From positions 25,001 through 89,000 of the forward strand of contig JACEEZ010012792.1 of the NCBI GenBank assembly GCA_016584305.1: 64,000 nt of DNA. The letters run 5' to 3'. Source of the stretch: Chionoecetes opilio (taxonomy: Eukaryota > Arthropoda > Malacostraca > Decapoda > Majidae). Numbering within the stretch: the stretch's first letter is position 1; each line of letters opens with the position of its first letter. A program made the position numbers and the translations under genes. Below are positions 21,571-35,053 of this stretch, one piece after another. The notes beneath the pieces are model-generated. The model saw only the letters and a list, made by a program, of their open reading frames with translations. It made no database searches and had not been told where the DNA came from.

Positions 21571-21734
21571 CTGTTTTCTTTACAGTGATGAGGGTAATCT
21601 CTAAGATATATAATCAGCGCCATCTCTCGCTTTTCTCCACCACGATGAAGGTAGTGAGACTTAAGCTACTGAATATTTCAATAGAGATGCAAAAGAGTGA
21701 GATTGCTCATCACGAGAACCAAATCATTTAATCG

Positions 21735-21779
21735 TGTGTGTGTGTGTGTGTGTGTGTGCGTGTGCGTGTGCGTGTGCGT

Positions 21780-21829
<50 letters not shown>

Positions 21830-21836
21830 CTGTGTG
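21735..21836. repeat. (TG)n with TGTGCG block
   Basis: TG tract with an internal GTGTGC hexamer run at about 21757-21790. Confidence 0.95.
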
Positions 21837-22385
21837 TGAAAACAATGTAATTACACACAAATAAAGAATGGTCAACACATGCAAACTAATGCATAATATT
21901 TCTCATCGTAAAAACACACCCGATATATTGGGAGGCTCCACAAAGCCCCCCACGGCTGCCGCGGCTGTAGTGGCGACCTCAAAGACTCACTATACTCTGT
22001 TTTTATTAACGAGGTGAAATATCCTGACCCCTAGCTGCTTACTGAATGATATTTGATGCCAGGAGAAGGGAATACTACGGTTCTTCTAAATTTCAGTTGT
22101 ATTTTATCATAGTTAACCATATTATCAGGTAAACATAGGCATACTTTTAAGCATGAGACCTTAAGATAGAATGGAATTTTTGCCTCGTTAAAAAACCCAG
22201 AGTATAGGCATTTCCCTGCAGCCAGCGGAGCGTGGGGATATACCGCCGCACGCCTGGCCGCGCCTGTCACCACCCGCGCTATACTGCCTCCCTCATTACC
22301 CGCGATCCGGACCCTGATACTTACAGAGACTCTACCCAAACCTTCAACACTCTTTCCTCTCCCACTGCCTGCCTGCCTATAATAG
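21837..22385. other. unassigned stretch
   Basis: No feature recognised. Confidence 0.4.
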
Positions 22386-22436
<51 letters not shown>

Positions 22437-22438
22437 CA

Positions 22439-22469
<31 letters not shown>

Positions 22470-22470
22470 T
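22386..22470. repeat. (AAT)n microsatellite
   Basis: Two AAT runs separated by AACAAA. A poly-A run follows at 22490-22502. Confidence 0.97.
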
Positions 22471-22887
22471 TCTCACCCGAAGGTATACAGGAAAAAAAAA
22501 AAACATAATAGTATAGACATTAGAGAATGACCTTAATTACTAAAGCAAATAAAAGATAATATATACATGTGGGCAATATAAACTATGTCTGTCTGTCTGT
22601 ATGTCTGTCCAAAGTGAACATTTTTCTTTCTTTTTTCATCACAAAGGACCGCCCAGGGGAAAAAAAGTAATAAAAAACCCGCCTAGTTGCGAGTCCTTGA
22701 AGTGATGAGCAGGTTCCTATCCTTTCTGTGAAACACTATAACTTGGATACGTATTTATCATTATAATATATTTATAATCATGATCATTGCTATCATCATC
22801 ATCTTTAGTCATCATTTGGTTGTAACAGGCATAGGTTGGCCACCACTAGAACACCTTGAACCATGTATTTCTAACATCATCTGCACA

Positions 22888-22925
22888 CCACACACACACA
22901 CACACACACACCAACACACACACAA

Positions 22926-22969
<44 letters not shown>
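22888..22969. repeat. (CA)n microsatellite
   Basis: CA tract with CCA and AACA interruptions. Confidence 0.95.
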
Positions 22970-22970
<1 letters not shown>

Positions 22971-23139
22971 CCAATAAACCCGCTATTTATTAAAATTATT
23001 AATAATAATAAAATTTCTTGGAATGTGCACATAAAGAACGTAATTAATAAAGTAAGTAAAATTATTGGGATCTTGCAGCTCACACGTCACCAACTGAAAC
23101 AGGGAGCATGCGACATGTTACCACACTTAATTTAACCCC

Positions 23140-23590
23140 AACATTATATATTGTAACATGGCCAGGTGCCCCCTTCTAATATAAATCATTCATTATTTCA
23201 CAAAAAAGAGTAATTAGAAACAATTACAGAAACAAGAGATATGAACACCACTAAACAAACCTGTCTTAAATGCCAAATACTAAATGATAAATGGAAATAC
23301 CATATATATTTTTGTGCTCTTTTGTCTTAAATGTTTGATAATTTGATAGAAAATATTATTTTCGGATTCGCATTAATGAAAGATAAAGGACTAAGAGGTG
23401 TTGATGTTTTTAGAGGTTTCCATTCGGTATTTTCCAAACAATCACAAAACATGTATCGTGTATCACGGCGCGAAAATATGGAATGAATCACCATTGGACT
23501 TAAAAAACACAGAACCACCTTGACTAGTTTTAAACATTGTCTCAAAAAGTCCTCTTATTGCAATACAGCAACAGTAATCATAAATAAATA
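23140..23590 (+). mobile_element. LINE polyprotein C-terminal remnant
   Basis: On the plus strand, with frameshifts, the sequence recalls the region after reverse transcriptase in non-LTR elements. It has a conserved YHGAKIWNESPLDLKN motif at about 23461-23510, followed by SFKHCLKK-like codons. The same style of C-terminus is seen at 45446-45832. It is badly decayed; the upstream limit is approximate. Confidence 0.6.
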
Positions 23591-23609
23591 TGTATTATAT
23601 GTGAAGTAA

Positions 23610-23945
23610 TATTCATGGTGTATGTGTTATGTGTGCGTATTTACCCGTATGTGTATGTGAGCGTATTTGTCGTATGTGTATGTGTGAGTATTTACTCGTA
23701 TGTGTATGTGTGCGATTTGCTAGTATGTGTATGTTGTATGTATGCGTATTGCTCGTATGAGCATGTGTATATATATGTGTGTGCGTATTTTACATCGTAT
23801 GTGTGTGTATGCGTATTTGCTCGCATGTGTGTGTGTGCGTATTGCTCGTATGTTTGTGTATGTGTGCGTATTACTCGTATGTGTGTGTGTGCGTATTTAT
23901 CGCTATTTATGTATGGTGCGTATTTGCTCGTATGTGTATGTGTTG
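23610..23945. repeat. GTATGTGTGTGCGTATTTGCTC minisatellite
   Basis: About 26-30-bp irregular units made of GTATGTGTATGTG and GCGTATT(T)(A/G)CTC. Highly variable unit length. Confidence 0.88.
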
Positions 23946-24045
23946 TGTTTTAATTACATTAAATATCTTCAAGTGTGTATATATAGGAGCTTTTAAGAGA
24001 GTTTACTCTCAACAGGCTCAGCCATTATTATATTAATTATGATTA

Positions 24046-24739
24046 CTGGCCGAAAGCGAAAAAGCCGCCCGCCGGGCGGATTTGGTTGGCTTAGCTCTGC
24101 GGAGGGCTTTTGGTGGGCCTCGGGGGGCCCACCAAAGTCCCTTCGCAAATGAGTGACATTTTGTGTTGCAAAGACTTGATAACCATCATGAAGTAACTGA
24201 AGTAATAGGGACTGAAGTAACTCTGAAGTAATAGGAAGTAGGCTAGTGAAGTAATAGGACTGAAATAATAGGAAGTAGGCCAGTGAAGTAATAGGACTGA
24301 AGGAATAGGACTGAAGTAATAGGACTGAAGTAACTCTGAAGTAATAGGACAGAAGTAACTCTGAAGTAATAGGTGACGAAGTAACTCCCTGAAAGTAATA
24401 GGAAGTGGCTAGTGAAAGTAATAGGACTGAAGTAATAGGACTAAAGTAATAGGACTGAAGTAAAAGAAACCGTCCGTCAGTCGTGCGTTCGTTACGACAT
24501 CTTTCTTTTTTCATGCAAAATATCTCGCGTAATTTTTTTTTTTCCCCAATTCTCGCTAATACTAAAAATAACAAAAATAAAAGTGATCGGATCATCCCCA
24601 AAGTGGTCTTAAAACCTTCCCCTGGTCGACCTGGTTCCAAAACTGTGCCATATGATGGGATTGCGCCACTGGGGGGCGGAACCTATAGCGGACAAACACA
24701 CAGACACACGCACACACTTTCGATGATATTCATTATAGA
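24046..24739 (-). mobile_element. non-autonomous Helitron, reverse orientation
   Basis: The minus-strand 5' end is TCTATAATGAATATCATCG at 24739 after an A. The 3' end has hairpin CCGCCCGGCGGGCGG and then CCAG (a mutated CTAG), followed by T at 24045. It shares with 12921-13359 the block GGTTCCGCCCCCC to GATCAC, the subterminal GGTGGGCC/GGCCCACC palindrome and the terminal hairpin. Its middle is a different minisatellite (GGACTGAAGTAATA units, 24190-24465). Confidence 0.82.
24190..24465. repeat. TGAAGTAATAGGAC minisatellite inside the Helitron
   Basis: Irregular 13-15-bp units (GGACTGAAGTAATA, GTAACTCTGAA), many with indels. Confidence 0.9.
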
Positions 24740-25689
24740 TGTATATTACCATGTATAACTGTTTGAACAAATAAATGTATAAATCTAAAAATCTAATAAA
24801 CATATTCCAAACAAACAACTTTCGCCATCTGTCAATTTGCGGATATTGTAATGAATTTACTTTTCATGTTCCGTAGCGGATTCTTGTTCTCGTTCAGTGC
24901 TTCTAGTCCCCTCCTTCATTTTATTCTCTCTATGTCCTCCCTTATTTTTCCTTCGTCTTTCACCTCACCATTAGTCGGGTCTCATTTTTAAGCTAAACAG
25001 TCCAGATTTCTATCGTTGTTTTCTCTCTTATCCTTCCTCCCCTCTCTCTTCCCTACAATCTCTTTATCATCTTTTCCCTTTTTCCTGATCTTTTTTTCTT
25101 GTCATCAATATTGTCTCCATATTCTTTACCAGCATAATTATTTTGGTTTCTTTTCACCTTCCTTTTACTCCCTCGTATCACATCCACTTTTGCTACGTTT
25201 GTAAAAAAATCTACAATTGTTGCAGCTTTTCCAATACGTCGTCCAATATGGAACATTAATAACAACTTAAAAAATATCGAATAGGATTTGGTATTGCAAA
25301 TTTTATCTCAAGCTCCTTTATAGTCCACGGAGGATCGGCGGTGAATTTGTAGAGTTCCACGTGGAAGGCAAGGACTTCGTGATGGCTGTTGTGGAGGAGA
25401 GCGGAGGGAACAAGTCAGAAGCTCAGGAGAAAAAGGAATAGAAAAGCCTCCTGTATTGCAGTGTTCTCGTGGTTCCTCGGTGGTGTTTATACAGGTGTTG
25501 CTCGAGGGGATATGAGATGTGCACATGAGCTTATAAGTCCAAGATATAGAGGGCAATAGCTAGATATATTGTGGCACATGGAGCTATAAAGGCCAAGCTA
25601 TGGAGGCAATAGCTATACAAGTGGCCATTTGTAGCTCATTTATATGCAAGACAACACGACTACAGACAAAATGTGTGAGGGAGAATTAC
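24740..25689. other. unassigned stretch
   Basis: T/C-rich at 24890-25100. No coding or repeat signature is supportable. Confidence 0.4.
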
Positions 25690-27540
25690 AGTACGTGATA
25701 GCAAACTGATTAACATAGGTACAGTACCGTGATAAGCAAACTGATTAACAGAGGTTACAGTACGTGTAGCAAACTGATTAACAGAGGTACAAACACGATA
25801 GCAAACTGATTAACAGCGGGTACAGTACATGATAGCAAACTGATTAACAGAGGTACAATACGTGATAGCAAACTGATTAACAGAGGTCAGTACGTGATGC
25901 AAAATGATTAACAGAGGTACAGTACGTGATAGCAAAGATTAACAGAGGTACAGTACGTGATAGCGAACTGATTAACAGAGGTACAGTACGTGAAAAGCAA
26001 ACTGATAACAGAGGTACAGTACGTGATAGCAATGATTAACAGAGGTACAGACGTGATAGCAAAACTGATTAAACCGAGTCCAGTACGGATAGCAAATGAT
26101 TAACAGAGGTACAGTACGTGATAGCAAACTGATTAACAGAGGTACAGTACGTGATAGTAAAAAATGATGTAACAGAGTACAGTACGTGATAGCAAATGAT
26201 TAACAGAGTTACGTAGTGATAGCAAACTGATTAACAGAGGTCAGTACGTGATAGCAAAATGATTAACAGAGGCACAGTACGTTGATAGCAAACTGATTAA
26301 CAGAGGTACAGTACGTGATAGCAAACTGATTAACAGAGGTACAGAGTGATAGCAAACTGATTAACAGAGGTACAATACGTGATAGCAAACTGATTAACAG
26401 GAGGTTACAGTACATGATAGCAAACTGATTAACAGAGGTACAGTACACGATAGCAAACTGATTAACAGAGGTACAGTACATGATAGCAAACTGATTAACC
26501 AGAGGTACAGTACGTGTGATTTTTAGCAAACTGATTAACCGAGGTACATAACATGATAGCAAACTGATAACAGAGGTACAGTACGTGATAGCAAACTGAT
26601 TACAATAGAGGTACATAAAAACATGCTTCATCAAAATGATTAACGAGGTACAGTACATGATAGCAAAACTGATACAGAGGTAACAGTACGTGATAGCAAA
26701 CTGATTAACATAGGTACATAACATGATAGCAAACTGATTAACTTAGAGGACAGATACATACAGCAAACTGATAACAGAGGTACAGTACGTGATAGCAAAA
26801 CTGATTACAAGAGGGTACAGTACGTGATCAGCAAACTGATTAACAGAGGTACAGTACGTGATAGCAAACTGATTAAACAGAGGTAACAGTACATGGACAG
26901 CAACCTGATTAACAGATGTTACAGTACATGTAGCAAAAACTGATAACAGAGGTACAGTACGTGATAGCAAACGGATTAACAGAGGTACAGTTACGTGATA
27001 GCAAAACTGATTAACAGAGGTACAGTACGTGATAGCAAACTGATTAACAGAGGTACAGTACGTGGATAGCAAACTGATTAACAGAGGTACAGTACAGTGA
27101 TAGCAAACTGATAACAGAGGTACAGTACGTGATAGTAAAACTGATTAAACAGAGGTACAGTAGTGATAGCCAAACTGATTAACAGAGGTGCAGTACGTGA
27201 TAGCAACTGATTAACAGAGTAACAGTACGTGATAGCAACGATTAACAGAGGTACAGTACATGATAGCCAAATGATTAACAGAAGGTACAGTACGTGATAG
27301 CCCAACCTGATTTAAACAGAGGTACAGTACGTGGATAGCAAACTTGATTAACAGGGTACAGTACGTGTAGCAACTGATTAACAGAGGGATACAGTACGTG
27401 ATAGCAAACTGATTAACAGAGGTACAGTACGTGATAGCGAAAATGATTAACAGAGGTACCAGTACGTTGATAGCAAACTGATTAACAGAGGATAACGTAC
27501 GTGAATAGCAAATGATTAACAGAGGTACAGTACGTGATAG
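25690..27540. repeat. 33-bp minisatellite, about 55 copies, many indels
   Basis: Units contain AGCAAACTGATTAACAGAG followed by GTACAGTACGTGAT. When the unit is a full 33 bp it encodes an 11-residue repeat (FAITYCTSVNQ) on the minus strand. Very many units carry single-base gains or losses, unlike the clean array at 288-2217. The apparent minus-strand proteins are by-products of the repeat. Confidence 0.96.
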
Positions 27541-27799
27541 GCAAAACAGGTAGAGGAGAGGCAAAAATCGGGTTGGCACGAATGGAAAGTCGATGACAGA
27601 ATACAGAATACAATGTTCGGAGAGTAGACGAATAGTCCACCTCTCTGCTTTAAGTCAATACGTGTTATGGCTGGGTGGGGAAACTGTTCAATCAACCAAT
27701 CAATGAATATATACGTATATGTCTTTTCATTCATAATTCATCCTATGATTGATTTAACACTGATTTTTCTGACTATGGCAAATACCACTTATAGGTCAA

Positions 27800-30107
27800 T
27801 CATTGGGGGCATAGCGGGGGAGCGTAGCTCGCCCACCTACGACGCCATCCCGGGGATCACCACGCCGAGTTCCCATGCAGGCTCTTTTTCCCATACCAGC
27901 AGCTCTCGACAAGAAACATCAACTTTGCCCCAGCCACGAGCCTTGTGGGCCCCCCTTGGCCTCCTCCACGCGGATTGTTCTCTTACGATACAACCCGATG
28001 GGAAAGGATCGGTTTCAGGTAGCGGCCACATGCCACATATAGCCGAAGTGGGCGCTGATTGACTATGCATGTAATTGAGGCTCGATTCATTTCACGGTGC
28101 AATCGCTGGATTTGACACGTAATCATCCAGCGATACCCATGGATTTCTGCCGAAGGACACTTATTACTAAAAGGCATTGATCGTCTCGTTCAATGTCACT
28201 ATTTAGTGTCCATGGCTCAACAAACATAGAGTAAGGGACAGGGATCACAAGCGACTTGAAGAATACGGATCTTTGTCCTTCTGCACAGTACCGACAACGC
28301 CAAATACTCCCGATGACGAATCCATAACACCAGTGGCTAGCCAATCCCCCCCACCCGTAAGACTTCGTTGACCCCCTGACCCGCCGTCATTATGGACTGC
28401 GTACCAAGGTATGTTAAAAACTTTACAAGTCTCAATGTCCTCGCCACACGCCATGAACAGATGGTACTGCTTCATTAGTAAGTCTCCAATCCACCTGGAC
28501 ATTGGTCTTGACCAGGAGACCTAAGTCCCAAAAGGCTTTGCCTCTCGGTGCAGCGCCTCGAGAGCATCACCAGGACCTCCAGCGACTCAGCAAAGGATTA
28601 CTGCATCATCGGCAAAAAAAAGCTCAGTGATCTGTGTTGCCGACGGATGCTCCACAATCACTTTGATCTACAACCTTGCCCAATACCCAGTCCATGCAAG
28701 CGTTGAAAAGTGATGGGGCAAGGACGCACCCTTGCCTCACTCCTGTATTCACAGGAAGAAGCTGGATACACCTGCCCCACACTTCACAGCACTCTCAGTC
28801 CCAGAATACAGACCAGTTATCAACCAATAGTCCTTGCAGGAATCCCTCGACAGTCGCAGAAGATCCCAAAGTGACTCACGATGCACTGAGTCAAATGCCT
28901 TCTTGAATCACATAGGCTGCAACCATCCCCTGTCGAAACTCACGTCGGCGTTCCACCAGGACACGAAGCGCTAGGATACGTCCGTTGTTGACTTACCAGG
29001 CGTGAACCCAGACTTGCTGAGGTCTCTGATGCTTCACCAGATGACTGCGAATCCGTGTCAGCATAGATGGGCAAGCACCTTGCCTGGTACGCTGAGCAGT
29101 GTAATACCGCGGTAATTGTTGCAGTCCTGACGGTCCCCTTTCCCTTTCCAGAAAGGGACGACCAGCCCCCTTTTCCAGTCAGGAGGAATGGTACCTGATT
29201 GCCACACGGCAGTCAGGACAGCATGCAACCCGCGGATCATGGCCTCACCCCCAACTTTGAGGAGCTCCACACTGATATTACAAACACTAGCTGCCTTTCC
29301 ACCCCTCAACTCTGCTACAGCCTCTCTGGCTTCGTCAAGAGAGGGTGCGGTTTCGTCAATGGGAGGATCGGCATCCACTGCCTGTAACCCAGTTGTGTGA
29401 AGCTGCTCAGTTGGAGGGTCCACCGTGAACAACTGCCCAAAGTACTCAGCCCAACGAGCCATCTGCCCATCCATGTCCGACACGAGGCGCCCATCTGCTT
29501 TTCGAATAACACTCAACCGAGAAGGAAACTTGGAACGGAGCTTCTTCAGGGCTCGGTAGGCGGGTCGGAGGTCATTAGCGTTCAAATGACCCTCGACATC
29601 CTCAGCGAGACTCCTGACATACCTCTCCTTGTTTCTCCTCAGGAGGGTTCTAGTCCGGCGTGACAGAGCCCTGTGCTGGTCCTGGTTCCCAGCCAGCCTG
29701 GCAGCGCGACTCTCCTCGATTTTCTCCAGCGTCTCCGTCGAGACAAAACCACGCCTTGACCTCGGGCGCTCCCCAATACACTCCTTGGCAGCCTGTAGAG
29801 TTTCACGTTTGAAGGTATCCCACAGTTCTACAGGGTCCCCGAGAGCACCGAGCACATCAAACCGATTTGAGACTGCCACCGCATACTCATGAGCACATGT
29901 CAAGTCCTTCAGTTCCTCAAGATGAAACACAGTATGGTTACCTCTTGAGATTCTTCTGGACTTGACATGAAGCTTAAGTGTAGCAACAACAAGTCTGTGA
30001 TCTGTTCCAAAGATCTCAGCACTCCGGTAAACCCTGCAGTTCTGGAGGATCCTCCAACGAGTACTAACGAGGATGTGGTCGATCTCCTTAGCTACCCCTC
30101 CGGCATT
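27800..30107 (-). mobile_element. 5'-truncated non-LTR retrotransposon (LINE)
   Basis: Minus strand, from 30107 downward. The first part is the end of an AP-endonuclease domain (DHILVSTRWRIL, GTDHRLVVATLKLH, 30085-29960). A 290-residue open frame (29930-29058) then holds the inter-domain region and the first RT blocks (AELRGGKAA, ELLKVGGEAM, WKGKGDRQDCNNYRGITLLS). After a frameshift at about 29058 come RT motif A (FKKAFDS, ~28900), the FADDAVI catalytic box (~28605), and C-terminal blocks (IWRCRY ~28310; SCRELL ~27895), each in different frames. The element copied itself by target-primed reverse transcription when active. This copy is 5'-truncated and frameshifted. Confidence 0.9.
29058..29930 (-). 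pseudogene. LINE ORF2 segment: linker and N-terminal RT
   Basis: Longest intact frame of the LINE above. The ATG at 29930 is internal to the original polyprotein and not a native start. Residues ~200-290 carry the RT fingers blocks up to NNYRGITLLSVPGKVLAHL, where the frame breaks. Confidence 0.85.
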
Positions 30108-30347
30108 AACTTATAGGTATTGACCTGCAATCCTACCTCTCCTCCCCCCTTGTACAACTGCTACTACTATAATGTGACTTTTCAGCTTTTCAGCATTATC
30201 AGTAAGAGCACACACTCTGTTTCTCTGTTTGGCTGGTTTTCTCCTGCCTGCTCGTGGTGTTTCTCCCCTGCGTCCCACCACCCCGGCACACTCACTTTTG
30301 TTGAATCTCCCCTGAAGGCAAGCGAAGACCTTTTTCTGTAAACTATA

Positions 30348-30651
30348 AAGGTAAAGGTAAAGATGGGAGCATACGCTAAGCTGCGCGTGGCATGCGGTGC
30401 TCATCTCCGTGGCATTAGTCCTTAGAGCCTGTGGTGGGTGAGGACCCGCTACCCCGGGACACAGGGCTAGTGTGACTCCCGGGTTACCACAGTTACCTTC
30501 CCCAGGTTACCCCAGGTACCCATTTATCAACCCCGAAAGGAAGGAAGAACAGCTGGGTAGGCTGGTCACCGGCTTGCCCTGGCCCGGGATCGAACCAGGG
30601 CCCGCAGATTCGTAGCCAGGCACGCTAGCCACTGCACCACGGAGGCGACAG
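30348..30651 (-). mobile_element. tRNA-derived SINE, family B, with 11-bp target duplication
   Basis: The minus-strand head contains a B box (GGTTCGATCCC) and an A-box-like TGGTGCAGTGGCTAG, tRNA-Arg-like. The tail is a short (ACCTTT)n run at 30348-30362. TGTAAACTATA is present at 30337-30347 and again at 30652-30662, so both ends are defined and the insertion looks full length. Confidence 0.92.
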
Positions 30652-30662
30652 TGTAAACTATA

Positions 30663-31038
30663 GGTACTCGTTTTATCTTCCATTTTGCTTCATGGTCAAT
30701 TACGGTGCTGCGAGTTTTTTTAAATAGTGCGTATTCTTCACGTGTAAAACTAACACAAATTCAGTATTATTTTGAACAAAGATCAATAACTTATGTGAGC
30801 AAAAATAAGAATTCTTGGCAGAAGCTTGCGAATGTGACAGATAAGAATGTGACTGCTGTAATTAGTGGTTAGATTTCTGATTATATAGACTCTTTAATCG
30901 TGATGGAATCCAAACATGTGTGGAACAGTGTACGTTCATCTAATTATAATTATCCAAGTTTCCGTTACTCAGGAAAAGAAATCCTTCTCAATTTAACTTT
31001 ATAACAGTATTTACATAGAAGGATAGTTTTACGATGTC
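30663..31038. other. unassigned AT-rich stretch
   Basis: Nothing recognisable. Confidence 0.4.
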
Positions 31039-31039
31039 C

Positions 31040-32001
<962 letters not shown>

Positions 32002-32530
32002 ATGGTCTTGTCCACGCGAGTCGGACCCGCGATCGCCAGTTTCACCCTCCCGGTGCGAGTTTGGATCTCATTATTACCGATCTTTGGGTAATAAGAACAT
32101 AAGAACATAAGAAAATAAGGAAGCTACAAGAGGCCGTGAGACCTACACGAGGTAGTTCCTGTTACTTAACTCTACCTACATCCACCTCTCTTCCCCATCC
32201 ATGAATTTATCCAGACTCCTTATAAAGACCCCAATAGACTCCGCACTGACCACCTGACGACTGAGTCCGTTCCAATCATTCACCACCCTATTTGTGAACC
32301 AGTTTCTCCCTATTTCCTTTCAAAATCTACGCTTTTCCAACTTGAATCCGTTACTAATAATGGGACGTATTGCTGGGACCTCACACACCACACACCCCCA
32401 TCCCCTTGCTCAATAGGGACAGTAACCGCCCGAATTTGTCAGTGAAAATTCCCCGGGAGCAGTGAGGATTCGAACCGGCTACCACAGAATGGCAGGCCAG
32501 CGCGCTATCTACTTGACCATCATTCAAGTT
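32002..32530 (-). mobile_element. tRNA-derived SINE, family C, split by a LINE
   Basis: 32002-32092 and 32371-32530 align to the two halves of the uninterrupted copy at 37826-38092. The minus-strand head near 32460-32520 has a GGTTCGAATCC B box. The two halves meet at GATCTTTGGGTAAT / GCTGGG, exactly where the LINE sits. Confidence 0.85.
32093..32366 (-). mobile_element. LINE 3' end nested in SINE C
   Basis: Same family as 9009-9310. The minus strand encodes KLEKRRF, KEIGRNWFTNRVV, WNGLSRQVVSAESIG with one stop, then a UTR and TTATGTTC octamers at 32093-32115. Confidence 0.9.
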
Positions 32531-32547
32531 GACCATCGTGACGGCGG

Positions 32548-32551
<4 letters not shown>

Positions 32552-32633
<82 letters not shown>

Positions 32634-32652
32634 TATTTATATATATATATTA
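32552..32652. repeat. (TA)n(TG)n(TA)n compound microsatellite
   Basis: TA, about 70 bp of TG, then TA again. Confidence 0.96.
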
Positions 32653-33412
32653 TATTCATTACAGTAAGCACAAAAGACGCAGTTTTCTTGTACGAAATAA
32701 CGTGTGCAATTGTGCATAACCTGACACAGGCTTAAAGGTAAAAGTACAGCGACAAAACATCTGTGCTTATAACATTCCTACTGTATGTATGTATGATTCT
32801 TCTCCATGAATCTTTATATAGATATTCAAATAAAAGTGTATCGTAACGTTATTTGTGTTGCCGTTATGGCGTAACAAATACACGGAAAATCATAAATGTG
32901 TGTGTCACATGAGAAGGGAGGAGGAGGAGGAGGAGGAGGAGGAGGAGGAGGAGGGGGGTGGCCTGGTTTGCTGGAGGCTGGCGGGGACGGGGAGTGTACC
33001 ACCGCCTCGCCTCTCACTCTCTCGCCCACCGCCGCGCTCGCCGCATCCTCGTTCCCGTGAAACTCAGTATTATATTGCGTTTCGACACTGCTTCCAAACC
33101 GCGGTGTGCGAGGGTACACGGCAGAGACACTGAGCCCATAACGCAGCTCTGTCAATCCCTAGCTGATGAAGGACACTCAGACATCAGACGCGTAACACGA
33201 AATGGTGCAAAGTCGTCACCGCAAGCAAGATTACACAGACACAGAGGAGATTCCGTGCTGGCGTATCAAGGAAATGCTTGTCCAGTGTTTGTGTTGGAGG
33301 TGATTCCCTGCGGCCCACACAGACGCAAGGGCGGCGACCTCCTGCTATTCCCCCGTCACCTCGGAGGGCGAGAAAGGCTCAGCCACAATCAGGCACACGC
33401 AACGCCACCACC
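32653..33412. other. unassigned, with (GGA)n at 32914-32955
   Basis: GC-rich after the GGA tract, with long open frames on the plus strand (about 32958-33575). Their composition is Arg/Pro/His-rich and there is no domain, so I do not call a gene. Confidence 0.4.
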
Positions 33413-33520
33413 ACCACCGCCGCCTCTAGGCAAGCCTCATCGCCTCCAGGCAGGCCTCACCACCTCCAGGCAGGCCTCACCGCCTCCACGCAGGCCTCAC
33501 CGCCTCCAGGCAGGCATCCA
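33413..33520. repeat. 20-bp minisatellite (GCCTCCAGGCAGGCCTCACC)
   Basis: About five head-to-tail copies with single substitutions. Confidence 0.9.
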
Positions 33521-33727
33521 CGCCCCGACCACCACGGTGAGTCTTACGACGTCCACGATTATTTTTTACCTCTGATATTTATACATTTTTTATGGTTTTA
33601 ATTCTTTGTGAGTATCACGTTTCCTTTCTACCACATGGATACAGTCTCGAAAACAACTATGCATATGTGATTGATGTACTACGTAGAGCCGCGTGCAATT
33701 ACCGGTAATGCATTTACCTATACATAC

Positions 33728-33786
<59 letters not shown>

Positions 33787-33814
33787 ATATATATATATAT
33801 TATATATTATATAT

Positions 33815-33867
<53 letters not shown>

Positions 33868-33891
33868 TATATATATATTATGTATATTTTG

Positions 33892-33926
<35 letters not shown>

Positions 33927-33934
33927 GAGAGAGA
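33728..33934. repeat. (TA)n and (GA)n compound microsatellite
   Basis: TA with TTA interruptions to 33886, then GA from 33895. Confidence 0.96.
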
Positions 33935-34660
33935 TACTAAATAAAAATCCGCTCACGCCCCAGAGCGAGCGTGATGGAGTGTGGTCGTGAGGGGCGTGCA
34001 AGCACCTTGGCGGCGGTCGTGGGTTGAGGGGCGGCGGTGTGCGAGGCATGCCGGGATGGAATGGCAGTCATGCAGCGCCGCCTGCTGTGCCGCGGCCTGG
34101 CAGGGTGTGCGGCTGGCGGGGCACTGGGGGATCTCCCTGAGTGTAAAAAGAGTCCTGGCGACTGTTATTCAAAAGCCTTTCCAGATATCATTGAAATTGA
34201 TCGTTTCAATTAGCTAATTATTTTATTTGATGTTTCTAAAGGCACACTCCAATGTAGAGACAGTCAAAGCACTTCAAACCACAGCAACATTTTGTTATAA
34301 GAAATAAATTAATACAGATTTGTCTTTTACATAACAAAGCCTGTTGCTTAGAGAGATTCATTACATCCTTCATATCATAAGCACGCAATATCTAGAAAAC
34401 ACGATTCATCACACTCACACATTACCTGAAATTCAGATTCTATTAACTTTTCTATTGAAATTGTCAAATGAGTCTTGAATGGACGATATAATATGTTGGG
34501 TTCTCCTTGTCAATATATTCCTTCATTAATCTGACATTATCAGTTCAGTTTATGATCGATTGTAAACCAGCAAAAGATGATGAAGCTTCAAGGTCAAGAG
34601 AACTCGTCTACCTACCGAAAAATCATATACCAATCTAGTATAATAAAAATCACATACATC
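33935..34660. other. unassigned stretch
   Basis: GC-rich at 33950-34140, then AT-rich. No supported features. Confidence 0.4.
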
Positions 34661-34661
34661 A

Positions 34662-34662
<1 letters not shown>

Positions 34663-34717
<55 letters not shown>

Positions 34718-34736
34718 CACACACACACACACACAC

Positions 34737-34772
<36 letters not shown>
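34663..34772. repeat. (CA)n microsatellite
   Basis: CA tract interrupted by one TATATA and one AA. Confidence 0.97.
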
Positions 34773-34773
<1 letters not shown>

Positions 34774-34955
34774 TTACATAGTTCTCATGCCGCTGACTCT
34801 CATAAGACAAAAATATTCCATCCTCTTCCCGCATTTCAGTGTGACCTCAGCCTCAAAGAGAAACATACACTCCACACACACACGTTTGCTAATTTTTGCC
34901 ACATTTTTACCAGACATTTTTGTTCAGCAACTGACAGGTGAAGAAAAGGGTTTAT

Positions 34956-35053
34956 GGAACTGTCGCCGATAGGAACTGTCGCCGAAGCAACAAACGAGAA
35001 CTGTCGCCGACAGTGGAACGCTCGCCGACGCGGAAATTCTCGGCGACAGTTCC
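34956..35053. repeat. GGAACTGTCGCCGA palindromic module, copy 1
   Basis: Forward GGAACTGTCGCCGATA units and a terminal inverted CGGCGACAGTTCC make an imperfect hairpin. A 19-bp direct repeat (AAGGGTTTATGGAACTGTC) lies at 34946-34964 and 35081-35099. A related module lies at 39348-39452. Confidence 0.8.

Noticed and set aside
20931..21731. 266-residue proline-rich open frame
   Set aside because: It is carried by the C-rich minisatellite, with no start or splice context and no domain.
26263..27579. Apparent repeat proteins (FAITYCTSVNQ units) on the minus strand
   Set aside because: Produced by the 33-bp minisatellite. Frames break at almost every unit indel.
32958..33575. 205-residue plus-strand frame as a gene
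   Set aside because: Arg/Pro/His-rich composition, ends in a 20-bp minisatellite, overlaps another equally open frame, and has no domain.
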